A DNA stretch of 64,000 nt from UBA7803 sp963822255 (lineage in GTDB: Bacteria; Pseudomonadota; Gammaproteobacteria; Pseudomonadales; Azotimanducaceae): NCBI GenBank assembly GCA_963822255.1, contig CAWGGV010000008.1, positions 186,001 through 250,000 of the forward strand. The letters run 5' to 3'. How positions within the stretch are numbered: the first letter of the stretch is position 1; every line of letters starts with the position of its first letter. The position numbers and the translations under genes are program-made. The notes under the pieces were generated by a model. The model had not been told where the DNA came from and did no database searches. It was given only the letters and a program-made list of their open reading frames with translations. This document shows positions 27,846 to 35,705 of this stretch, in pieces.

Positions 27846-29174
27846 CCGCGGTCGATTCCGTATTTGCGCATCTTTTCCACCAGGGTCGTGCGGCGGACGT
27901 GCAGCCGGTCGGCGGCCCTGGCGACCACGCTGCCGGTGTCGTCGAGGGCCTGCTCGATGAGCCGGCGCTCCACGCGCCCGAGGTACTCCTTGAGGTCCAG
28001 TCCGTTGAGCGGCAGCCGGGCCAGCGCCTCGGGGTTCGGCTCGCCGTCCCCAAGGTGAGGCGGCAAGCCGCAGAGCGCCGGCTCGGGGTCCCGGGGCTGG
28101 TGACGGAAGCTGTCGGGGAGCTCCGCCGGACCCACGATCTCACCGGGATATTCAATGGCCAGCCGGTCCACGAGGTTTTCCAGCTCGCGCACGTTGCCAG
28201 GCCAGGGGTAGCGCTCGAGCAGCGCCATGGCTGCGTCTGTGACGCCGAGCCGGACGCCTTTCTGCTGCTGCAGCCGGTGCAGCAGCGCCTGCGTCAGCGG
28301 CGCGACGTCCTCCGGCCGCTGGCGCAGCGGGGGAAGTGCCATCGGAAACACCCCGAGGCGGTAATAGAGATCGTCGCGAAATTCGCCGGCTGCGGTCAGA
28401 GCCAGCAGCTCGCGCCGGCTGGCGGCGACGATACGCACATCGAGCTGGTAGCTCAGGTTGCCGCCCAACCGGGAGAACGAGCGTTCCTGGAACGGCCCGC
28501 AGCAGCCGTGTCTGCGTGGCCCACGGCAGGCCGTCCACCTGGTCCAGAAACAGTGTCCCGCCGGCGGCCAGCTCGAGACGCCCGGGCTTCGCCGACACGG
28601 CGCCGGGAAAGGCACCGCGCTCGTGACCGAACAGCTCGCTATCCAACTGCGCATCGGGGATGGCTGCGCAGCACACCGGTACGAACGGGGCGCCGCGTCG
28701 CGCGGAAGCATCGTGCAGGGCTCGTGCCAGCGCAGTCTTGCCGGTTCCGGTCTCGCCGGTCAGCAGCACCGGCGTATCCTGCGCGCACGCCCGGGAAAGC
28801 TTCGCCCGCACCAGAGCCATGGATTCGCTCACTCCGACGAGCTGAGTGAAGGGGGACTCGGCGCTGCAGCCGAGGCTGCGGTCCCGACGGTATGCGTGGG
28901 CGCGGTTCAGGCAGTCCAGCAGAGCCGGCAGACTCACAGGCACCGACAGCCGTCCCAGAACATGCGTCGCCTGGGGGGGCGCTCCGTCGCCGAGCAGAAT
29001 CACCGCGCCCGGCAGCACCGCGGCTGGCGGCCACCGCCCTTGCCGTTCCGCCACCACGATGGCGACGTCCTCGACGTCGTCGTTGACCGGCTCACCGACG
29101 AACTCCAGCAGCCCGCGCATGCACGCCACCGCACGCTGATCACCGCCGATGACCCTGATCCCAGCTAAGTCCAT
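27842..29174 (-). CDS. FleQ/FlrA-like sigma-54 activator homologue with degenerate motifs (one frameshift)
   Basis: About 444 residues once one extra base at about 28488-28497 is removed. The N-terminal 100 residues resemble the FleQ regulatory domain. The AAA+ domain has Walker A GETGTGKT (about 142-149). The sigma-54 contact loop reads GAFPGA instead of GAFTGA, and Walker B reads LFLDQV where LFLDEI/V is expected. Sensor and arginine regions (FREDLYYRL equivalent FRDDLYYRLGVFPM, PWPGNVRELENL) and a C-terminal helix-turn-helix (GSVVARAADRLHVRRTTLVEKMRKYGI) are normal. Such changes usually abolish sigma-54 activation, so it may act as a plain DNA-binding regulator. ATG 29174 follows a good sigma-70 promoter. 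Confidence 0.78.
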
Positions 29175-29202
29175 TCCCACTGCACCCGAGATGCTCTACG
29201 GA

Positions 29203-29230
29203 ATTACAGCGCTGATCAAAAAGTTGTCAA
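29203..29230 (-). promoter_or_regulatory. Sigma-70-type promoter of the regulator operon
   Basis: On the minus strand TTGACA (29230-29225), a 16-base spacer and TGTAAT (29208-29203), five of six for TATAAT. It predicts a transcript start about 15-25 bases before the FleQ-like start codon, so the whole leftward flagellar-regulator unit may be expressed constitutively. Confidence 0.65.
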
Positions 29231-29254
29231 ATTAGTGCTCCAGGGCCGGCTGCC

Positions 29255-29281
29255 TAAAGTCCCCCGGCGCACCGCCGATAG
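29255..29281 (+). promoter_or_regulatory. Sigma-28 (FliA) promoter of flgM-ycgR
   Basis: TAAAGTCC (29255-29262), 11 bases, then GCCGATAG (29274-29281). Against TAAAGTTT-N11-GCCGATAA only three of sixteen positions differ and the spacing is exact. It lies 88 bases before the flgM start, so FliA would drive its own anti-sigma factor. Confidence 0.85.
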
Positions 29282-29368
29282 AAGGTATGTACAGGTCGCT
29301 CGGCGGGGGGAACAACGGTGACCAGTGGGTGCGGGTTACGCCCGTGGGGCGGGTGCGGCGAGGACGCG

Positions 29369-29614
29369 ATGGATGACGTGGGGGAAAGCGAGGTGTTCGA
29401 CCAGGCGCGGGTAACGGCGCTGCGGGCGGCCGTTGCCGAAGGCCGCTACCGGGTGGACGCCGGGCATGTCGCGAGATGCCTGCTCCGGCTCGAACGAGAC
29501 ATCTCCGGGGCCCTCGGGAATGCCACGCCGTTAACGGAACGAACCTGCGCAGTTCGCAATAATGCCGTACTGAAATGGCATCGGACGAGCGGAATGGACA
29601 CCGGTCATGGCTGA
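29369..29614 (+). CDS. flgM: FlgM anti-sigma-28 factor, short form
   Basis: An 81-residue protein from ATG 29369. Residues 8-45 (VFDQARVTALRAAVAEGRY, then RVDAGHVARCLLRLE) match the FliA-binding C-terminal half of FlgM, placed unusually early. The typical N-terminal 40-50 residues, needed for export through the flagellar secretion gate, are missing, and 35 unrelated residues follow. It could hold FliA but may not be exportable, which would suit control by HsbA in place of secretion. GTG/ATG starts further upstream give no FlgM-like N-terminus. It overlaps ycgR by 8 bases. Confidence 0.78.
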   Translation: MDDVGESEVFDQARVTALRAAVAEGRYRVDAGHVARCLLRLERDISGALGNATPLTERTCAVRNNAVLKWHRTSGMDTGHG

Positions 29615-30356
29615 AAGTGCAGCCCAGGGCGGCGCGAACGCGCCGCGCCAGAGCGCGATCGAAAGCCGTTATTTGAGCGATCCCGGGGAAGTCGCGCAGA
29701 TCTTCAAGCTGCTCAGGGATCAGCGTGCAGAGCTGCAGCTCAGATTCGACGAGGACAGCTCGGTATTCAAAGCCAAGGTCCTGGACCTGCACGGCGCGTC
29801 CGTGCTGATCGAGGACGTGCAGCCCCGCGAGGGCATGCGGCTGTTGCGCGCCGGGCGGCCGTTCTCCCTGTCGGTGCGCACCGGCAGCCTCTATGTGCAC
29901 AGCGCCCACAACCAGGTGCACAAGTCGGACTCCGAGCGCAGCGTTCCGTACTTCCACGTGAACCTGCCGAAGAATCTCCTCTGCCAGCACCGGCGGCGCG
30001 CCATGCGCTACAAGCTGCCGCTGCGGGTCGCGATCCGCGGTGCCGAGGTGACCCTGTACCCCGCCGCCAGGGATGCGAAGCCCTTGCCCGGCACCATCAT
30101 CGACATCTCGTCCGGCGGCTGCCGCGCGGAGTTCGCGGGGTTCAAGTTCCAACCGATTCAGGAAGGCGATCCGCTGGACAGCTGCGCGCTGCAGATTGCC
30201 AAGCTCCTCGAGCTCAGCACCAAGGCGGAAATCCGCCATACCAGCTTCGACTCGCAGCGCCGCGTGCTGACCTGCGGAATCGAGTTCACCGAGATGCACG
30301 TCACCGACCGCCGGCGCCTCGAGCAGTTCATCCAGTCCATGTCCCGCGGCTCCTGA
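29607..30356 (+). CDS. ycgR: YcgR-like c-di-GMP receptor (YcgR plus PilZ domains)
   Basis: 249 residues. The N-terminal YcgR domain (FKLLRDQRAELQLRFDEDSS, LIEDVQPREGMRLL) is followed by a PilZ domain with the c-di-GMP motifs CQHRRRAMRYKLPL (RxxxR type) and IIDISSGGCRAEF (D/NxSxxG). In enteric bacteria YcgR brakes flagellar rotation through MotA/FliG. Here the FliG-like protein lacks the contact domain. It is co-transcribed with flgM from the sigma-28 promoter. Confidence 0.9.
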   Translation: MAESAAQGGANAPRQSAIESRYLSDPGEVAQIFKLLRDQRAELQLRFDEDSSVFKAKVLDLHGASVLIEDVQPREGMRLLRAGRPFSLSVRTGSLYVHSAHNQVHKSDSERSVPYFHVNLPKNLLCQHRRRAMRYKLPLRVAIRGAEVTLYPAARDAKPLPGTIIDISSGGCRAEFAGFKFQPIQEGDPLDSCALQIAKLLELSTKAEIRHTSFDSQRRVLTCGIEFTEMHVTDRRRLEQFIQSMSRGS

Positions 30357-30405
30357 TATCGGGCGCGGACCTGTCAGGATGGCGATCAGCAGAGCGGGAA
30401 CGCCG

Positions 30406-31014
30406 CTATTCTGCCGCCCGCCCCAGGAACCACTGCCAGTCCGCCACCGTGTCCACGTCCCGGATCTGCCCAAGCACTGCAGCGGAAACACCCGTCGCCG
30501 CAGCGGCCGCCAGGCTCTCCCGCAGCACGCTCGCCGTGCCCCAGGCGATGCCACGAAAGATCGCGGTGACGGGGCGGCGAGCGGCCACGAGGCCATAGCC
30601 CCCGTCTCTGGCCGGGCCGAAGACCACGTCGTGATCCGCGAGGGCGGCGAGTGCGCCGGCCACGTAGGCGCAGTCGATCTCAGGGCAGTCAGTGCCGACC
30701 ACCAGGCTCGCCGAAGCGCGGCGGAGCCCGTGACACAGGGCCGCGTGCATGCGGTCGCCCAGATCGCCGCCCGCTTGCTGGTGCAGCGGCACGCGCCAGC
30801 GGCGCCCCCACCCCACCGCGCCGGGGTGGTCGGCATCGTCCAGCCACAGCTCGCTGACCGCACCCGGCACGTCGCCGAGCCGCATCAGCGTGTCCTCCAC
30901 CAGCCGGCAATGGGCGGCCAGTGCCTGCTCGTCGCCGATATCGGCGGCGAGGCGGCTCTTGACCTGCCCAGGCACCGGCGCCCGCGCGAATATGCAGAGC
31001 ACCGGCAGGCTCAC
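30406..31014 (-). CDS. TIGR04282/DUF2064-type glycosyltransferase-fold protein
   Basis: 202 residues from GTG 31014, whose GTGA overlaps the stop of the next gene. LCIFARAPVPGQVKSRLA at the N-terminus is the signature of the DUF2064/TIGR04282 group, a nucleotide-diphospho-sugar transferase fold often found beside TIGR04283 proteins. VVGTDCPEIDCAYVAGAL and FGPARDGGYGLVA are further family landmarks. The pair is often labelled arsenosugar biosynthesis, but no arsenic genes are near, so the substrate is unknown. Confidence 0.85.
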   Translation of the reverse strand: MSLPVLCIFARAPVPGQVKSRLAADIGDEQALAAHCRLVEDTLMRLGDVPGAVSELWLDDADHPGAVGWGRRWRVPLHQQAGGDLGDRMHAALCHGLRRASASLVVGTDCPEIDCAYVAGALAALADHDVVFGPARDGGYGLVAARRPVTAIFRGIAWGTASVLRESLAAAAATGVSAAVLGQIRDVDTVADWQWFLGRAAE

Positions 31015-31739
31015 CGCCGGTAGTACTCCCGGGCAAGCACCTCCGCGTCGGTGCCGGACCAGTAGCGCAGCCGGTAGTGCCACATGGACAACACCGTCCG
31101 AACCGGCCCGTGGCGGCGCCAGCGCCGGGGCGAAGCGCCGATGCCTTCAGGCCGGCACTCCGGCCAGCCGCAACGCTTGAGGCGCCGGCTGAGCTCGATG
31201 TCCTCCATCAGCGGCTGCAACGGCATGCCGCCCGTTGCCTCGAGCCACGCGCGGTGCACGAAGATGCCTTGATCGCCGGTGCAGATGCCGGTCAGCCGGG
31301 AACGCAGATTCATCGCTGCGGCGATCACCTCCAGCGCCGTACCCGGCTCGAGGCTCACCGAAAAGCGCCCCCAGCCGGGCGCGCCGGTCGGACGGGCCAG
31401 CAGGTGCGCGACGGCCTCTCGGGACGGCTCACTGTCGGCGTGGAGCATCCACAGCCAGACGCCGCCGCTTTCCGCGATGGCTGCCGCGAGCTGCCGTCCC
31501 CGGCCCGCGCACGACGACACGACCCGGGCACCGCCGGCCGCCGCCACGGCCACCGAGCGGTCAACGCTGCCGCCGTCGGCGACGATCACCTCCACGATCC
31601 CACTGGCGGAGCGTTCGCGCAGCGCAGTCGCGAGCCGCCCCAGCAGCCGTTGCAGCGCGTCCGCGTCATTCAGCACCGGAATGACGATGCTGAGTCGGCG
31701 GCCCTCCCGCACCTGCCGTTTCTGGCTGGCAGGCTCCAC
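31011..31739 (-). CDS. TIGR04283-type family 2 glycosyltransferase
   Basis: 242 residues. LSIVIPVLNDADALQRLL begins the GT-A fold, VIVADGGSVDRSV holds the nucleotide-sugar site, LWMLHADSEPS carries the DxD-like metal motif, and GDQGIFVHRAWLEATGG is typical of this group. MEDIELSRRLKRCG follows. It is translated just upstream of its usual partner (GTGA overlap). Cytosolic; acceptor unknown. Confidence 0.87.
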   Translation of the reverse strand: MEPASQKRQVREGRRLSIVIPVLNDADALQRLLGRLATALRERSASGIVEVIVADGGSVDRSVAVAAAGGARVVSSCAGRGRQLAAAIAESGGVWLWMLHADSEPSREAVAHLLARPTGAPGWGRFSVSLEPGTALEVIAAAMNLRSRLTGICTGDQGIFVHRAWLEATGGMPLQPLMEDIELSRRLKRCGWPECRPEGIGASPRRWRRHGPVRTVLSMWHYRLRYWSGTDAEVLAREYYRR

Positions 31740-31746
31740 GGCGCCG

Positions 31747-32979
31747 TCAGCCCCGGTCCGGCTCCAGGCCGAACTGGGCCAGGATCTCGGCCCTGTGCTC
31801 GTCCAGACACGGCGCGCGTCGGTAGATGTCCGCGGGGGTGACGGAGAACTTCACCGGCGGCCCGGCCAGGCTCACCGGCCCGTTGTCGCCCGGCAACGCC
31901 ACCTCGCGGATCATGTTGCGGGCCTTCATATGGGGATCGGCGAACAGATCCTCAGCCGTGTTCACGGGACCGCAGGGAACCTCGCCGCCGAGGGCGGCCA
32001 CCACCTCCTGCCTGGATCGTGCGGTGGTCCAGGCTTCGATTGCCTCGTTGACCAGTGCCCGGTGGGTAACCCGCGCGCGTACATCGCGCGTGCGCTCGTC
32101 GTCGATGAGGTCGGTTCGGCCCATAGCCCGGCACAGCGCCTCCCACTGCTTCGGCCGCGGCGCAGCGATGGAGACCGCGCCGTCGGCTGCCGGATAGATG
32201 TCGAACGGACAGAGGTTCGGGTGCCCGGCACCGCGCGGACCGAGGGATATCTGGTCGTAGCCGTAGTTGGCGATCACGGTCTCGCAGAGGAACGTGATGG
32301 CATCGTACATGCCCACGTCCACGAACTGGCCCTGGCCGGTCACCCGGGCGCGGTGGACGGCCGCCACCACCCCGAGCGCCATCAAGGTGCCGGGGTACAG
32401 ATCACCCACGCTGGCACCGCACGGGTACCCAGTGCCCGATGCGGGGCCGGTGATGTGAGCCAGCCCCCCCATGCTCTGAGCAACGATGTCGAAGGCCGGC
32501 CAGTTCACGTACGGGCTCTCGCCGGTGCGCGGATCGCCGAAGCCACGGATGGCACCGTAGACGATGCGCGGATTGCGCGCAGCGATCACCTCGTAGCCAC
32601 AGCCGAGCCGATCCATCACCCCGGTCCGGGCGTTCTCGAGCACCGCGTCCGCCTGTTCGCAGATGGACAGGAAAATCTCGCGTTCCGCCGGATTCTTCAG
32701 ATCGAGCTTGATGCTGCGCTTGTTGCGATTGATGCTGGCGAAATAGCCGCCGTAGTCGCAGCCGGCTTCTCGGCCGGACGCCGGCGTGGCAAAGTCAGGC
32801 GGATGAGGTGGCGTGCCCCGGCTCATGTCGCCATCGGGCGGCTCGACCTTGATCACGTCTGCCCCCAGGTCCGCCAGAATGGCCGACCCGAATGGCCCCG
32901 CCAGCGCCATCGTGCAATCGACAATGGTCAGGTCCGTCAGCGGACCGGTGCGTTTCCCAGCGTTGCTGCTCGACTCCAA
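31747..32979 (-). CDS. Family III CoA-transferase (CaiB/BaiF)
   Basis: 410 residues from TTG 32979, with GGAGGGGG five bases upstream; in-frame ATGs further up lie in low-quality Arg/Pro-rich sequence. Landmarks: MALAGPFGSAILADLGADVIKVEPPDGD, NRNKRSIKLDLKNP, and the catalytic-Asp region VGDLYPGTLMALGVVAA. Such enzymes move CoA between carboxylic acids. Neighbours give no clue to the acid used. It ends 7 bases before the TIGR04283 start, so the three genes may be one unit. Confidence 0.88.
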   Translation of the reverse strand: MESSSNAGKRTGPLTDLTIVDCTMALAGPFGSAILADLGADVIKVEPPDGDMSRGTPPHPPDFATPASGREAGCDYGGYFASINRNKRSIKLDLKNPAEREIFLSICEQADAVLENARTGVMDRLGCGYEVIAARNPRIVYGAIRGFGDPRTGESPYVNWPAFDIVAQSMGGLAHITGPASGTGYPCGASVGDLYPGTLMALGVVAAVHRARVTGQGQFVDVGMYDAITFLCETVIANYGYDQISLGPRGAGHPNLCPFDIYPAADGAVSIAAPRPKQWEALCRAMGRTDLIDDERTRDVRARVTHRALVNEAIEAWTTARSRQEVVAALGGEVPCGPVNTAEDLFADPHMKARNMIREVALPGDNGPVSLAGPPVKFSVTPADIYRRAPCLDEHRAEILAQFGLEPDRG

Positions 32980-33013
32980 TTCGCCCCCTCCGTACTGGCC
33001 AGAGGGCCGGAAA

Positions 33014-33358
33014 CTAACCCGGCCCGGTATCGCTCTCGGCGGCGGGTACGGCGTCGCACACCCTGGCATTGACGTAACCGGCCGACGAGGCATCGTAGAT
33101 TCTGGCGTCGCGGCAATTGGCCACGCCGTCCACCGGTGCAGCATACCGCTCCGGCGCTGCGGATGCCTCGGGCGGCGCCGGGCAGGCCTGACGGGCGCCG
33201 GCCGCGCCACAGAGGCCCGGGTGATCGCGGGCATCCTGAGGATCACCGCAGACGGTCTTCAGAGCGCCGTCCACGCACAGACACGCGCACTGCGCACGAG
33301 CGGACACAGGGGCCTGGACCAGAAGCAGCAGAACGGACACCGCAAGCATCGTTCGCAT
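33014..33358 (-). CDS. Small Cys-rich exported protein
   Basis: 114 residues from ATG 33358. A signal peptide (MRTMLAVSVLLLLVQAPVSARA) is followed by a compact region with seven or more cysteines (CACLCVDGALKTVCG, GLCGAAGARQAC), suggesting disulfides in the periplasm. Not recognised. It is 34 bases upstream of the CoA-transferase start on the same strand, with no evident functional link. Confidence 0.65.
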   Translation of the reverse strand: MRTMLAVSVLLLLVQAPVSARAQCACLCVDGALKTVCGDPQDARDHPGLCGAAGARQACPAPPEASAAPERYAAPVDGVANCRDARIYDASSAGYVNARVCDAVPAAESDTGPG

Positions 33359-33487
33359 GGGAAATCTCCCCACCGGCCATAGTGGCCCCATGCTACCCGG
33401 CGCACCCGCAGCATCAAGCAGACGATGGCTCTTGCCGCCGTGCGGCCACGCCTACCGGCGCAAGCGTCGTCGGCGCAACAGGCCGCG

Positions 33488-34222
33488 CTACGACAGCCCA
33501 CCCGGCGGTGCCGGCCGCGCCCGCTGGTTGTACAGCAGCGCGCGCAGCCGGGCGACCTCGTCCTCCGACAGCTTCGAAACGTCGTTCGAAAGATCGCTGC
33601 CGGCGGCCATTCCCCGCTTCACGCCCTCGCGGCCGCCAATCTCCTCGAACCAGCGCTTGAAGTAGGGAAACTCCTCGATGTCCTGGCCCTGTCCGGCGTA
33701 GTTCACCGTCCACGGATAGCAGATCATGTCGGCAATGGTGTATTCGTCGCCCGCCAGATAGCGGCGGTCGTACAACCGGTTGTTCAGCACCCCGTAGAGC
33801 CGGTTCACCTCGTCGGTGAAGCGGCGCACCGCGTAACTCTGGTCGCCCTGGCTGTCGCCCAGGCGCCGAAAGTGACCGCACTCCCCCGTTTTCGGCCCCT
33901 GATTGGCCATCTGCCACATCACCCACTGGTTGACCTCGTAGCGGGGCCGAAGCGCCTGCGGATAAAAGCGCCCGGCCTTCTCCGCGAGGTACATCATCAT
34001 CGCCCCGCTCTCGAACACCGACAGCGGCTGACCACCGTCCGACGGCTCGTCATCCACCAGCGCAGGCATCCGGTTGTTGGGGCTGATGCGCAGGAACGCG
34101 TCGGTGAACTGGTCACCCCGGCCGATGTTGCAGGGGACGATGCGGTAGGGCATGCCGCACTCCTCCAGCAGGATCGTGACTTTCTTGCCGTTGGGAGTGG
34201 GCCAGAAATGCAGTTCGATCAC
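33488..34222 (-). CDS. Glutathione S-transferase family protein (YfcG/YghU-like)
   Basis: 244 residues from GTG 34222, with GAGGAG six bases upstream; this makes the protein begin VIELHFWPTPNGKKV, as relatives do. The thioredoxin-like N-domain includes ISPNNRMPALVDDE (cis-Pro) and SVFESGAMMMYLAEKAGRF (glutathione gamma-Glu site). The helical domain has GDEYTIADMICYPW. It resembles disulfide-bond reductase-type GSTs, not detoxifying ones. Confidence 0.88.
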   Translation of the reverse strand: MIELHFWPTPNGKKVTILLEECGMPYRIVPCNIGRGDQFTDAFLRISPNNRMPALVDDEPSDGGQPLSVFESGAMMMYLAEKAGRFYPQALRPRYEVNQWVMWQMANQGPKTGECGHFRRLGDSQGDQSYAVRRFTDEVNRLYGVLNNRLYDRRYLAGDEYTIADMICYPWTVNYAGQGQDIEEFPYFKRWFEEIGGREGVKRGMAAGSDLSNDVSKLSEDEVARLRALLYNQRARPAPPGGLS

Positions 34223-34292
34223 GTTGAGCTCCTCGCTTCTGTCGGCCAATGAGTATGCCATCGGAGAGCGGTCATCCCCGAACCCGATTCGG

Positions 34293-35705
34293 CTACGGCG
34301 TCCATTGCGGCGCATCCGACCCGGGAGGCATGGAGGGGCGCCGCCAGACCACAGGCGTCTCATCGAAGCAAGCCGCGTGGGGCAGCGCCTCGAGGGCGCC
34401 GAACCCCGACTGGTATGCCTGCAGCCGTCTCGTCACGTCCGGCGTCGATGCCGCCAATCCACCTTCCACCCGGCCGAGGCTCCGAAGCCAATGGGCGGTT
34501 GTCGCCAGCGCCACTCGTGCCTGCCAGCTACCCCCTTGCTGCGCCCGGCGCAGCAGAGCTGCCTGGGCCGCGAACGCCATCAGGAACCCCGAGGCGTAAT
34601 CGAGTATCTGCACGGGCAGCGGCTTGGGTCGGCCGTCGCCCGCCGCCTCGGCCTCGGCATGGTTGAATCCGGCCGCCGTCTGCACGATGGAATCGAAACC
34701 GCGACGACCTGCCCAGGGCCCGACGTGGCCCCACGCCGAGAGCGATACGCAGACGATCCCGGGATTCAGGCTGGCGAGGTCCCGGGGGCCGAAGCCCATT
34801 GCCTCCATCGCTCCCGGGCGATAGCCCTGCAGGCACACGTCCGCGTCGCGCACGAGCTGCCTCATGACATCACGCCCGGCTGACGTCGTCAGATCCAGGT
34901 GAGCGGACCGTTTGCCTCGGCTGGTGTCGGCAATGGCTTCGATGTTCGGCAGGCGGGGCGAGTTGAGCAGCAGCACGTCGGCGCCGTATCCGGCGAGCGT
35001 CCGCCCGCACACCGGCCCGGCGAGAATTCGCGTCATGTCCAGCACCCGGACACCCTCCAGAGGCGCGGCTTCAGGCCGTGGCTGCCGGTCCCAGTGCAGC
35101 GGTTCGGCATCCCCGAGGCGATCGATGCTCACCAGCGGCAGGCCGGCAACCGCCACGCCCTGAGGGTGAACGTCCCAAGCGGCGAACGTGCGCGCGGCCG
35201 CCACCACGGCTCCCGCGTCCGCGGCGGCCGTTTCGAACGCTTCCGCGGACCAGTTGCGAAGCGCCCGCTCCACCGCGGGGCGCTCGGTGCGGTCGCCGGA
35301 CGGCAGGCCGAGGACGTGCAGCGCCGCGTCCCGGTGATGGTCGAAGTTGGCGTGGATACGCACCCAGCCTGCCTCGCCGGCCGCGGAACCGCACGGGTAG
35401 AGACCCGACAGCTTGGCCCACACCGCCGGCGTCTCGCCGTCGAGCGTGAAGTAGCCCGTGCACTCGGCGGCAGCGTCGGTCATGTCGACCTTCACCGTCT
35501 GGCGGCGGCCGGTGCGGGCATGCCCGATCTCGGCCGCGGCCAGCGCCGCGGCGCCGATCGTGACCTGAGCAGCGGTTCCCACCGCAAACCCGGACGGTAG
35601 AGCGGGCTCCCCGCCGGACAGGGACAATGACGAAAGCGACGTTGCCGGCAGGCCCATCCCGGTCCACAGGCTGGTGAGCACCTGGCCGGGCGAGCCGGAT
35701 CTCAC
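34293..35705 (-). CDS. Second family III CoA-transferase (CaiB/BaiF)
   Basis: 470 residues from GTG 35705, which overlaps the TGA of the membrane-peptidase-like gene. The frame is open far upstream, but that part belongs to the other gene's frame. The first half (VDMTDAAAECTGYFTLDGETPAVW) resembles a CoA-transferase C-terminal part, and the second half opens with GVRVLDMTRILAGPVCGRTLAGYGADVLLLNSP, the usual N-terminal motif, followed by HLDLTTSAGRDVMRQL and SLSAWGHVGPWAG. The order looks permuted or like two linked half-units, as in some two-domain members. Substrate unknown. Confidence 0.78.
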   Translation of the reverse strand: MRSGSPGQVLTSLWTGMGLPATSLSSLSLSGGEPALPSGFAVGTAAQVTIGAAALAAAEIGHARTGRRQTVKVDMTDAAAECTGYFTLDGETPAVWAKLSGLYPCGSAAGEAGWVRIHANFDHHRDAALHVLGLPSGDRTERPAVERALRNWSAEAFETAAADAGAVVAAARTFAAWDVHPQGVAVAGLPLVSIDRLGDAEPLHWDRQPRPEAAPLEGVRVLDMTRILAGPVCGRTLAGYGADVLLLNSPRLPNIEAIADTSRGKRSAHLDLTTSAGRDVMRQLVRDADVCLQGYRPGAMEAMGFGPRDLASLNPGIVCVSLSAWGHVGPWAGRRGFDSIVQTAAGFNHAEAEAAGDGRPKPLPVQILDYASGFLMAFAAQAALLRRAQQGGSWQARVALATTAHWLRSLGRVEGGLAASTPDVTRRLQAYQSGFGALEALPHAACFDETPVVWRRPSMPPGSDAPQWTP

